Shown here: piece after piece, positions 8,490 through 15,562 of the stretch
Numbering within the stretch: position 1 is the stretch's first letter
Layout of the letters: every line of letters begins with the position of its first letter
From: an uncultured Rubrobacteraceae bacterium
GTDB taxonomy: Bacteria > Actinomycetota > Rubrobacteria > Rubrobacterales > Rubrobacteraceae
Direction of reading: 5' to 3'
Length of the DNA: 22,784 nt
Assembly: GCA_902805985.1 (NCBI GenBank)
Contig: CADCUW010000600.1
Coordinates: 1-22,784, forward strand
Notes under the pieces: generated by a model
The model's database searches: none
The model's input: only the letters and a program-made list of their open reading frames with translations
What the model was told of the DNA's origin: nothing
Made by a program: the position numbers and the translations under genes

Positions 8490-9365
8490 CTAGCCTGCGG
8501 CCAGGGCATCCGCGCCCGCCGCGATCTCGATGATCTCACCCGTGATCTGGGCCTGCCGCGCCTTGTTCATCTGCAACGTCAGGTTCTTGGCCAGATCGTT
8601 GGCATTGTCCGTCGCGTTCTTCATCGCCGTCATCCGGGCCCCGTGCTCGCCCGCGGCTCCTTCGAGCAGCGCCTGCCACACCATCGTCTCGACGTAGCGG
8701 GGCACGAGTTGCTCCAGCACCGTCTCGGGGTCTGGCACGTACTCCATGTACGCGAGGTTGTCGTCGCGCTCCCCTTCGTCCTCCGCTTCCTCGGTGGCGA
8801 CCGGGATGAGGCGTTTTAGGACGGGGCGCTGGGTGAGGGCGCTCTCGAAGCGGTTGTAGACCAGGTAGACCTCGTCAGCCTTCTCGTCCTCAAAGAGGCC
8901 CGTGAGCGCGCGCCCGATCTCGCGCGCCTTCTCGTAGGTCGGGGTGTCGGTGAAACCCGTGTAGACCTCGTCGAGCTCCACGTTACGAAACCGGAAGAAC
9001 GCGACGGACTTGCGCCCGCTCGCGACCTGCCCGAGCTCCGCTTCCTGCCCCTTCTCCGCCCTGAACTGCGCCGTGCGCCGCAGCACCTGCGCGTTGAAGC
9101 CGCCGGCGAGCCCGCGGTCCGCGGTGAGGGTGGCGACGACGATGCGGCGAACCTCCCTGCCGGCGAGCAGCGGGCTGTCGCCGCTCGCGCTGCGGGCGAC
9201 GTCGCGCATCATCTCCTCGACGTTGTCCGCGTAGGGGCGGGCCTTCTTCACGCGCGCCTCGGCCTTGCGGAACTTCACCGCGGAGACTGTCTGGAGGGCC
9301 TCCGTGACCTTGGCGATGTTCTTGACGGAGCCTATCTGCCGTTTGAGATCCCGGAGGCTCGCCAA
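8490..9365 (-). CDS. atpG: F-type ATP synthase gamma subunit
   Basis: This is the rotary shaft subunit, 291 residues, usual length. The N-terminal helix MASLRDLKRQIGSVKNIAKV and the C-terminal helix (RMTAMKNATDNANDLAKNL, then LQMNKARQAQITGEIIEI) form the coiled coil. TADRGLAGGFN near residue 82 marks the Rossmann-like domain. A charged EEAEDEGERDDN loop at about 200-211 is acidic, like the tails of the other F1 subunits here. The start is TTG 9365, with AGGG just upstream and 3 bases after the atpA terminal TAG. It ends with TAG. Confidence 0.97.
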   Translation of the reverse strand: MASLRDLKRQIGSVKNIAKVTEALQTVSAVKFRKAEARVKKARPYADNVEEMMRDVARSASGDSPLLAGREVRRIVVATLTADRGLAGGFNAQVLRRTAQFRAEKGQEAELGQVASGRKSVAFFRFRNVELDEVYTGFTDTPTYEKAREIGRALTGLFEDEKADEVYLVYNRFESALTQRPVLKRLIPVATEEAEDEGERDDNLAYMEYVPDPETVLEQLVPRYVETMVWQALLEGAAGEHGARMTAMKNATDNANDLAKNLTLQMNKARQAQITGEIIEIAAGADALAAG

Positions 9366-9368
9366 ACC

Positions 9369-10967
9369 CTAGCTCCCCTCGTCCTCGTCGTCTGACTCGT
9401 CACCGGACGAGCCGTTCGCGCTCGCGTCGACGATGCTGCTCGTCTGCGGCTCGTAGTTCTCGTTGAAGCGCTCGACGGCGTCTTCGAGCTTCCCGCGCGT
9501 CTCGTCGGAGACCTGCTTCTCATCGCGGATGGTCGAGAGGATCTCGCCGTGGGAATCGCGCAGGTAGTCGCGGAACTGGCTCTCCCAGTCCGGGACGTCG
9601 CTCGTCTCGACATCGTCGAGGTAGCCGTTGGAGGCGGCGAAGATCACGGCGATCTGCTACTCGACCAGCATCGGCTCGCGCTCGTTCTGCTTGAGGATCG
9701 CCGTCAGGCGCTCCCCGCGGTTGAGCGACTGCTGGGTGGCCTGGTCGAGGTCGCTCCCGAACTGGGAGAAGCTCGCCAGCTCCTGATACTGGTTCAGGTC
9801 GAGCCGCAGGGTGCCGGCGACGCTCTTCATCGCCTTGATCTGCGCCGACGAGCCCACCCGGCTCACCGAGTTGCCGGTGTCGATGGCCGGACGCTGGCCC
9901 GAGTTGAACAGGTCGGAGTCGAGGAAGATCTGGCCGTCCGTGATCGAGATGACGTTGGTCGGGATGTACGCCGAGATGTCGCCCGCCTTGGTCTCGATGA
10001 CCGGCAGCGCCGTAAGCGACCCGCCACCGGCATCATCTGAGAGCTTCGCGGCCCGCTCCAGGAGGCGCGAGTGCAGGTAGAACACGTCGCCGGGGTACGC
10101 CTCGCGGCCCGGCGGGCGCCTGAGGAGCAGCATCATCTGCCGGTAGGCGACGGCGTGCTTGGAGAGGTCGTCGTAGATGACCAGCGCGTCCTCCCCCCGG
10201 TTCATGAAGTACTCGCCGATGGCGCAGCCCGAGTAGGGGGCGAGGTACTGCAGCGTCGCGGACTGGGAGGCCGAAGCATTCACGATGGTCGTGTACTCCA
10301 TGGCGCCAGCCTCTTCGAGCGAGGCGTAGAGGCCGGCGACCGAGGAGTCCTTCTGGCCGACGGCGACGTAGATGCACTTCACGTTCTGGTCGGCCTGGTT
10401 GATGATGGCGTCTACGAGCACCGAGGTCTTGCCCGTCTTGCGGTCCCCGATGACGAGCTCGCGCTGGCCGCGGCCTATCGGGATGATGGCATCGATGGCC
10501 TTGATGCCGGTCTGGAGCGGCTGCTTGACCGGCTGGCGCTTGATGATGCCGGGGGCGACGACCTCGACCGGGACCTGCTCATCGGCCTCGATCTCGCCCT
10601 TCCCGTCCATCGGACGCCCGAGGGCGTCTATGACCCTGCCGAGAACGCCCTCGCCGACCGGCACGCTCGCCAGCCGCTCGGTGCGGCGAACGGTGTTGCC
10701 CTCCTGGATGTGGGTATCGTCGCCGGCGATGATGACGCCGACGTTGTCCTCCTCCAGGTTGAGGGCGAGGCCCGTGATCTTGTTCCCCCGCGCGTCCTCG
10801 AAGTCGAGCATCTCCTGATACATGACGTTCGTGAGGCCGTGGACGCGCGCGATGCCGTCCCCGACCTCAAGCACCTGCCCGACCTCCTCGGTGCGGACCC
10901 GGTTCTCGTAGTCCGTTATGGCGCCTTTTAGTATGGAGGAGATCTCCTCCGGCCTGAGCCTACCCAC
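9369..10967 (-). CDS. atpA: F-type ATP synthase alpha subunit, interrupted by one in-frame TAG
   Basis: The full frame is 533 codons including the final TAG at 9371-9369. Landmarks are the beta-barrel start ([16 protein letters not shown]), P-loop GDRKTGKT at 174-181, the [12 protein letters not shown] segment and VSRVG with the arginine finger. At codon 437 (9659-9657) the codon is TAG, within [23 protein letters not shown]. Family members usually read PVEEQ here, so one GAG-to-TAG change explains it. The next 94 codons in the same frame are a normal alpha C-terminal helical domain plus an acidic tail ([11 protein letters not shown]). A separate 92-residue product could begin at GTG 9647, but its ribosome site is weak. 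GTG 10967 overlaps the atpH TAG. Truncation at 436 would remove part of the C-terminal domain. Whether this is an error, a mutation or readthrough cannot be decided from sequence alone. Confidence 0.93.
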
Positions 10968-11506
10968 TAAACTACACTCCTCTCGAGCATGCCCTCCCGG
11001 AGGCTCTCTAGCCGCCCCCGAATGCTTCCGTCCATCATCTGTCCCCCGAACCGGAAGACCGCGCCACCCAGAAGATGCGGGTCTACCCGCGTCGCCAGCA
11101 CGACCTCCCGGCCTTCGAGCACCTTGCCCAGCCGCTCCCTCAGGTTATCCATCGCCCCGTCGGACAACTCGACCGCGGTCGTAACCTCCACCTCGATGCG
11201 GCCCATGTGCTCCTTGACGAGGTCCTCAAAACGCCTCGCGACGTCCTCGAAGATCCCCTCCCGCCCGTTGTCCACGAGCACTTTCAGGAAGTTCCGCGTG
11301 GAGAGCTTCATGCCCTCCGTAAGCGCGTCTATGGCCCGGCGCTTCTCGCGCTCGGGGACCTGCCCGCCGTAGAAGAAGAGCCTGAGCTCCTCGCTCCCTG
11401 TCAGCGCCGAGGAGAACTCGGTCAGGTCCTCGAGAACCGCCTCGAGCTCGTCCCGTTCGCGGCCGGCCTCGAAGAGGGCCTCGGCGTAGGTGGAGGCGGC
11501 GCTCAA
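10967..11506 (-). CDS. atpH: F-type ATP synthase delta subunit
   Basis: This is the peripheral-stalk delta (OSCP) subunit, which links b to the top of F1. At 179 residues it is standard length. The N-terminal helical domain covers about residues 1-105 ([11 protein letters not shown], then [30 protein letters not shown]). The C-terminal part has [11 protein letters not shown] and the hallmark [33 protein letters not shown], quoted here as consecutive segments in the order VDPHLLGG then [11 protein letters not shown]. The start is TTG 11506, overlapping the atpF stop as TTGA. The end overlaps the atpA GTG as TAGTG. Confidence 0.95.
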   Translation of the reverse strand: MSAASTYAEALFEAGRERDELEAVLEDLTEFSSALTGSEELRLFFYGGQVPEREKRRAIDALTEGMKLSTRNFLKVLVDNGREGIFEDVARRFEDLVKEHMGRIEVEVTTAVELSDGAMDNLRERLGKVLEGREVVLATRVDPHLLGGAVFRFGGQMMDGSIRGRLESLREGMLERSVV

Positions 11507-12042
11507 GCCGTACCGCGCCCGGTCGAGGAGCCGGCAACCTCTGCCTCGAGGTCGTCGAGGGCCTGGGCGACGAGGCGTTCGTGCTCGTCGTGGTCTACCG
11601 TGCGTCCGAGGACCTGCTCGGAGGCCTGTATCACCATCCCGGCCACCTCGCTGCGGACCTCGCGGATGGCGCTCTCGCGCTCGCGGCCGATCTCGTCGCG
11701 GGCCCGCTGGATGATCTTGTCACCCTCATCGCGGGCCTCCTTCTTCGTCCGCTCGCGCTGGGCGTCCGCCTGCTTGCGGGCGTCCTCGAGGATACGGCGG
11801 CCCTCACCGCGGGCCTCCTCGATCTGGCGCCGGTACTCGGCCAGGAGCTCCCTGGCCTCCTCGCGCGTCTTCTGGGCCTCGTCGATGGCGCCTTCGATCT
11901 CCTTCTGGCGCCGGTCGATCTGCTCCTTGATCGGCGGGAACGCGTACCGGTACAGGAGGAACAGCAGGATAGCGAAGGTAATGGCCTCCCAGAAGAGAAG
12001 GCTCGTGCTGATGAAATCGAAAATCCCCGTTGAGTCCAGCAT
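11503..12042 (-). CDS. atpF: F-type ATP synthase b subunit
   Basis: This is the membrane-anchored peripheral-stalk subunit, 179 residues. One N-terminal transmembrane helix (about 13-34, SLLFWEAITFAILLFLLYRY) is followed by the conserved F-PPIKEQIDRRQ stretch. A very long charged coiled coil (about 40-150), with right-handed-type Ala/Glu/Arg repeats, ends in VAGMVIQASEQVLGR, the delta-binding region. ATG 12042 has a strong AAGGAG at 5 bases. The last codon and stop overlap the atpH TTG start (TTGA). Confidence 0.96.
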   Translation of the reverse strand: MLDSTGIFDFISTSLLFWEAITFAILLFLLYRYAFPPIKEQIDRRQKEIEGAIDEAQKTREEARELLAEYRRQIEEARGEGRRILEDARKQADAQRERTKKEARDEGDKIIQRARDEIGRERESAIREVRSEVAGMVIQASEQVLGRTVDHDEHERLVAQALDDLEAEVAGSSTGRGTA

Positions 12043-12077
12043 AACTTCTCCTTAACTCGGCCCCGAACCCTCCCCGA

Positions 12078-12338
12078 CTACGGAAGGATCCCGAGCCCGA
12101 TGAGCAGGGCGAAGGCGAGGCCGAAGAGCGCCTGCGCCTCGACGAGCCCGATGCCGACGAAGAGCCACGTCCTCGAAAGCTCGAAGGCCTCCGGCTGGCG
12201 GTGAATGGAGGCGATGGTCTGCCCGAAGAGGTAGCCCATCCCGATCCCCGACCCGATCACCGCGGTACCGGCCGCCACGCCGAACCCTATCGCCAGCAAC
12301 CCGGTCTCAGGAACCTGCGCGAGCATCATCATGTCCAT
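12078..12338 (-). CDS. atpE: F-type ATP synthase c subunit
   Basis: This 86-residue proteolipid forms the rotor ring. There are two transmembrane hairpin helices: residues about 13-41, with the packing motif GSGIGMG, and about 57-82. The polar loop is RQPEA at 47-51. The ion-binding carboxylate is Glu 67 in GIGLVEAQALFG. The residue after it is Ala rather than Thr, and the Na+-type Gln pattern is absent, which points to a proton-driven ring. ATG 12338 has AGGAGACAGGA upstream. The gene is 35 bases before atpF. Confidence 0.96.
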   Translation of the reverse strand: MDMMMLAQVPETGLLAIGFGVAAGTAVIGSGIGMGYLFGQTIASIHRQPEAFELSRTWLFVGIGLVEAQALFGLAFALLIGLGILP

Positions 12339-12386
12339 GTTTCCTGTCTCCTCTCGTCCTTGTACGTACGACGTTTGGCCCTGTGG

Positions 12387-13178
12387 TTAGTGCTCCTGAC
12401 GGTACAGGGCGATCTCGATGTAAACCTGCGTAAGGATAGCGAATATGTAAGCCTGCAACACGGCGACGAAGATCTCGAATGCGTACAGCACGAGCGCCAT
12501 CGGGACGGAGATGATCGCCATGTACGTGCCGAAGTACAGGATGAAGCTCAGGAAGATGAAGATGAGCAGGTGCCCGGCCAGGATGTTCGCGTAGAGCCTC
12601 ATGGCGAGCGTGAGCGGCTTGCTGAGCTCCGAGATCCACTCGATAAAGAACATGAACGGCACGAACACGATCTTTAGCGGCAACCCCGGCGGCACGAAGG
12701 CCTTCACGTACCCCCCAAGACCGTTGCGCCGGATGCCGACGTACTGCGAGATGACGAACGTCAGCAGCGCGAGGCCTAGGGTGAACGTGATGCTGGCCGT
12801 CACGGGGTAGCTGTTCGGGATCAGGCCGATCAGGTTCAACACCAGCAGGAAGATGAAGAGCGAGAGCGTGTACGGGAAGAACTTCCTCCCCTCATCGCCC
12901 ATCTGCCCGGCCAGGCTGTTGCGTCCGAAGCCGTAGATCTCCTCGACAATGACCTGGTACGCCCCTGGCCGGTCCTTGAGCATCCTGGTCCCGATGAACA
13001 TGATCAGGAAGGTCACCGCCGCCCCCAGCCACAGGAAGGCGACCGCCTTGGTGATCGAGATGTCTATCCCGAACAGCGAGAGGTGCACGTACGCGTGCTG
13101 ACCGGCCTCGAAGGTGTGGATGATCTCCTTCCGCACCTCTTCCGGACTCAACTGACCCAACGTGAGCATGCCGCTCAA
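12387..13178 (-). CDS. atpB: F-type ATP synthase a subunit
   Basis: This membrane stator subunit has the proton half-channels. The 263-residue protein has five or six hydrophobic helices. The essential Arg is at 194 in LTLAMRLYANILAGH. Other family marks are NLIGLIP at about 115-121 and the C-terminal AVLQAYIFAILTQVYI. I accept TTG 13178, which overlaps the atpI TGA as TTGA and has GGAGG 8 bases upstream. An ATG three codons further in (13169) is a possible alternative but is poorly placed relative to that site. The stop is TAA, 48 bases before atpE. Confidence 0.96.
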   Translation of the reverse strand: MSGMLTLGQLSPEEVRKEIIHTFEAGQHAYVHLSLFGIDISITKAVAFLWLGAAVTFLIMFIGTRMLKDRPGAYQVIVEEIYGFGRNSLAGQMGDEGRKFFPYTLSLFIFLLVLNLIGLIPNSYPVTASITFTLGLALLTFVISQYVGIRRNGLGGYVKAFVPPGLPLKIVFVPFMFFIEWISELSKPLTLAMRLYANILAGHLLIFIFLSFILYFGTYMAIISVPMALVLYAFEIFVAVLQAYIFAILTQVYIEIALYRQEH

Positions 13179-13603
13179 ACTCCAGTCCTCCGTTCTACTC
13201 CCCCGCCCGCCGGCCGGGCCATACTCCTTGCCCGAACCGACCTCGGCGCCATCTTCAAAAGCAACAGGTTCTCAACTACATAGACCCCCGCCAACCCGCA
13301 GAGCATCGGCAGGACCGGCCACGCGCCGGCGAAGACCGCCACCCCCACGGCCGCAACCACGAGGACGATTCTCGCGCCGTAGGACGCGACGCCTAGCAGT
13401 ATCCGTACCCCCGAAGGTCGCACGGTCAACAGCGACACCGTGAAGGCGATCGACGCAAACCCGATTACGCCAACCCCCACACCATATAGGAACGAGACCG
13501 CGTGCGCCCGCGTGAGAAAATACCAGACCGCCCCACCTACGGGCAACGCCAGCGCCAACGCCAGGACCGCGCCCTTGAGGGCGAGGCGCGAATGCGTGTT
13601 CAA
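13175..13603 (-). CDS. atpI: ATP synthase subunit I-like membrane protein (AtpI)
   Basis: This 142-residue protein has four predicted transmembrane helices (about residues 8-26, 32-54, 66-88, 92-110) and a basic C-terminal tail (KMAPRSVRARSMARP). Its position directly before atpB matches AtpI, a poorly conserved assembly factor for the c-ring and Fo. The start is TTG 13603, overlapping the upstream stop as TTGA, with a GGTGGGGGG ribosome site. The longer open frame reaching back to 13873 is only antiphase read of the upstream gene. Assignment rests on topology and position more than on motifs. Confidence 0.8.
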   Translation of the reverse strand: MNTHSRLALKGAVLALALALPVGGAVWYFLTRAHAVSFLYGVGVGVIGFASIAFTVSLLTVRPSGVRILLGVASYGARIVLVVAAVGVAVFAGAWPVLPMLCGLAGVYVVENLLLLKMAPRSVRARSMARPAGGGVERRTGV

Positions 13604-13827
13604 CCGCCCCCCACCTGCTTCAACGCCGTGAACAGGTAGTAGAGGGCGGCCACGAAACCGACGAGCATCCCGAGAAGCAGGAAGAGCGGCAACGTCCCGA
13701 CCAGCCAGTCGAGCACGTACCCACCGACCGTGAAGACCGCGATGATGAACATGAAAGCGAACCCAACATGGAAGAAACGGGCGTAGTTGCCACCGGAATC
13801 GTTGCGTTGAGAATCGGTGTTCGGCAT
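13600..13827 (-). CDS. atpZ: AtpZ/AtpI family small membrane protein, first gene of the atp operon
   Basis: This 75-residue protein has a short polar N-terminus (MPNTDSQRNDSGGNYA) and two transmembrane helices (about 18-37 and 43-66). It includes the conserved GGYVLDWLVGTLPLFLLLG pattern of the AtpZ/'F0F1-ATPase subunit' family, which associates with AtpI and has been linked to Mg2+/Ca2+ transport and Fo assembly. I chose ATG 13827. The longer TTG start at 13863 coincides with the promoter -35 hexamer. No ribosome site precedes ATG 13827, which fits a leaderless transcript. The end overlaps atpI by TTGA. Confidence 0.83.
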   Translation of the reverse strand: MPNTDSQRNDSGGNYARFFHVGFAFMFIIAVFTVGGYVLDWLVGTLPLFLLLGMLVGFVAALYYLFTALKQVGGG

Positions 13828-13863
13828 CGCCGGAATAATACCGTACCGCGCATATTGTTGCAA
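13828..13863 (-). promoter_or_regulatory. atp operon promoter, predicted leaderless
   Basis: On the minus strand, TTGCAA (13863-13858) and TATTAT (13840-13835) are spaced by 17 bases, a good housekeeping sigma match (4/6 and 5/6). Only seven bases (TCCGGCG) separate the -10 box from the atpZ ATG, so transcription should begin at or within a base or two of the A of ATG. Confidence 0.62.
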
Positions 13864-13898
13864 AGAGTTTCAAGCTCTCCGGCTCCTCTGTACCCGGG

Positions 13899-14777
13899 TC
13901 ATCGGGCGGTTCCCGTCCCGCTTCTGGGCCGGACGAAATCGGCTACGTGCTCGGCGAGGGTCTCAGGCCGGTCTACGGGCACGAACGCGCGGGACCCGGA
14001 GAGGAACCGCAACGTGGCATCCGGGAAGTCCCTCTCCAGACGCCAGGCGTACCGCGAGAGAAAGAAAGGGTCGTCCTCGCCCCAGACGATCAAGACCGGG
14101 TTTTGGAAGCCCGGGAACCGCCTGGCAGCCTCCAGCGTGTATCTCCTGGAGATCTTCTGTAGGAAGCGCGTCAGATCGCGCCTGACCCCCGGGTTGCCCG
14201 TCACGTTCGCGAAGTAGGCGTCGAGCGTGTCCTCGTCCATCCGCCGTTTGGCGACTAACTTGAGCAACAAACGCTGGGCGGGACGGGCCCTCAGCACCCA
14301 GGCCAGCGCCCCGACGAAGGGGGCGCCGAGGAGACGGGGGCCGTGCTGGAAGATGCCGAGTTGCCACGGCAGGAAGGCCTCGTAAGCATCGCAATTGGTG
14401 AGGACCAGGCGGCCGATCCTCCCGGGATGCTCGGTAATGACCAGCTGGCAGATGGCCCCGCCCGTGTCGTTGCCGACGAGGGTCACGTCGCGCAGGTCCA
14501 GCGCCTCCATGAAGTCCGCGACGAGCCGGGCGACGCCCCGCGGGCTGAGGTCCGTCTCCGGGCTCATCGGCACGGCGTGCCCGCCAAGCGGCAAGTCCGG
14601 GACCACACACCTGAACCGACCGGAGAGACCAGGGACCACGTCCTTCCACAGCACGCCGTTCGTCAGCAACCCATGCACGAACACCAGCGTCGGCCCGCTC
14701 CCGACCTCCCGGTAACGGATCACGTCCCGCCCCAGCCGGACTTCCCTCTCTTCCCCAATCGCCCGTAACCCCGTCAC
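13899..14777 (-). CDS. Alpha/beta-fold hydrolase with Asp at the nucleophile position
   Basis: This 292-residue alpha/beta hydrolase has the oxyanion motif FVHGLLTNG at 33-41. The nucleophile elbow is LVGNDTGG at 100-107, with Asp 104 where esterases have Ser; this resembles haloalkane and fluoroacetate dehalogenases. The acid region is VWGEDDPFF at 231-239. At the usual catalytic His position, normally GHF, the sequence is SRAFVPVDRPE, so His is absent and Ala 264 is aligned there. It may therefore be a non-dehalogenating or degenerate member. GTG 14777 has AAAGGAG at about 6 bases. A good promoter lies upstream under a TetR-type operator, so expression is probably repressed by the divergent regulator. 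It sits between the atp promoter and the regulator, interrupting an otherwise housekeeping stretch. Confidence 0.9.
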   Translation of the reverse strand: MTGLRAIGEEREVRLGRDVIRYREVGSGPTLVFVHGLLTNGVLWKDVVPGLSGRFRCVVPDLPLGGHAVPMSPETDLSPRGVARLVADFMEALDLRDVTLVGNDTGGAICQLVITEHPGRIGRLVLTNCDAYEAFLPWQLGIFQHGPRLLGAPFVGALAWVLRARPAQRLLLKLVAKRRMDEDTLDAYFANVTGNPGVRRDLTRFLQKISRRYTLEAARRFPGFQNPVLIVWGEDDPFFLSRYAWRLERDFPDATLRFLSGSRAFVPVDRPETLAEHVADFVRPRSGTGTAR

Positions 14778-14807
14778 CCTGATCTCCTTTCATCGGGTTG
14801 TAACAGC

Positions 14808-14836
14808 ATGATACCCGGTTATTGACATCGCGTCAA
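14808..14836 (-). promoter_or_regulatory. Promoter of the alpha/beta hydrolase gene
   Basis: TTGACG (14836-14831) and TATCAT (14813-14808) are separated by exactly 17 bases on the minus strand, each 5/6 to consensus. The -35 box lies inside the upstream operator repeat, so regulator binding would block polymerase. Confidence 0.65.
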
Positions 14837-14853
14837 TAGACATCGCGTCAATA
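14821..14853. promoter_or_regulatory. Tandem 15-bp operator repeat for the divergent TetR regulator
   Basis: GACATCGCGTCAATA occurs twice head-to-tail (14824-14838 and 14839-14853). Each unit lies over the dyad TGAC-ATCGC-GTCA or its near copy, and the first extends to ATTGAC-ATCGC-GTCAAT (14821-14837). The 15-bp period puts the two dyads about 1.5 helical turns apart. It overlaps the hydrolase -35 box and lies 18 bases before the TetR ATG. Confidence 0.65.
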
Positions 14854-14871
14854 AGGGGGTAGATTGGCGCC

Positions 14872-15555
14872 ATGGAAGGATCGAGGCAGGTGGGCGGGGA
14901 GCGCAGGCGGCGCCGGCGGCCCGAGGAGGCGGAGCGCGCGATCCTGGCGGCTGCGAGGGCTTTTCTGTCCGAGCATCCGTTCAGGGAGATGAAGGTAGAG
15001 GATGTGATGGCGCGCACGGGGTTGTCGCGTCCCGCGTTCTACGCATACTTCAAGGACCGCTACGAGCTGGTGACGCGGCTGCTGGAGGGCATTGGCGGGC
15101 TGTTGTTCGCGGTGGACCGGCGGTGGTTGCTCGGGGACCCGGGCGTGGGCGGGGAGGAATCCGCCGGGATCCTGCGGGAGGCGTTGAGGGGGGGCGCTGA
15201 GACGTTCGAGCGTTACGGTCCGGTGCTGCGGGCCATCTCGGACGCGGCGAGCTACGACAGACGGGTCGAAGAGGTGTACAGGTTCGGCCTGATCGAACGC
15301 CTCATCGTCGCGGTGACGGACCGGATATCACGCGACATCGAGGCCGGCGTCTCCCCGCCTGACCTGGACCCGCGAGAGACCGCCCGCGCCCTCGTGTTCA
15401 TGACGGAGCGGTACCTGATCGACGCGTACGGAACCTCCTCCCCATCCAAGGGCGACGCCGGTGACGCGGTCGTCCGGACCCTGGAGGCGGTATGGACCAG
15501 CACCCTTTACGGTCCGACGACCCAACCCGAAGAACGCGCGGGAGGAGAGCGTTGA
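14872..15555 (+). CDS. TetR family transcriptional regulator
   Basis: This 227-residue regulator has a basic N-terminus (GERRRRRRPEEAE), a helix-turn-helix at about 17-65 (ILAAARAFL, then MKVEDVMARTGLSRPAFYAY) and a C-terminal helical ligand domain. The C-terminal half (FERYGPVLRAISDAASYD, then ALVFMTERYLIDAYG) resembles EthR-like regulators of actinobacteria. It is divergent from the alpha/beta hydrolase, with a tandem operator in the 94-base gap, so it probably represses both. ATG 14872 is the only strong start, with a loose GGGGGT upstream. A broken DUF6713-like gene begins 8 bases after its stop. Confidence 0.92.
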   Translation: MEGSRQVGGERRRRRRPEEAERAILAAARAFLSEHPFREMKVEDVMARTGLSRPAFYAYFKDRYELVTRLLEGIGGLLFAVDRRWLLGDPGVGGEESAGILREALRGGAETFERYGPVLRAISDAASYDRRVEEVYRFGLIERLIVAVTDRISRDIEAGVSPPDLDPRETARALVFMTERYLIDAYGTSSPSKGDAGDAVVRTLEAVWTSTLYGPTTQPEERAGGER

Positions 15556-15562
15556 AAATCCG

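Noticed and set aside
9369..9647. A separate 92-residue gene between atpG and atpA
   Set aside because: It is the same-frame C-terminal domain of the alpha subunit after the internal TAG, not an independent family. Its GTG has only a weak ribosome site, though re-initiation is not excluded.
9657..9659. Genome-wide UAG recoding (for example pyrrolysine or a reassigned amber codon) to explain the atpA TAG
   Set aside because: At least seven neighbouring genes end naturally at TAG, with the next gene starting at or near it, and prfA is intact. No pyl-type genes are in the window.
13175..13873. A 232-residue minus-strand ORF covering the start of the atp operon
   Set aside because: The first 90 residues are an antiphase reading of atpZ. 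The real AtpI begins at TTG 13603.
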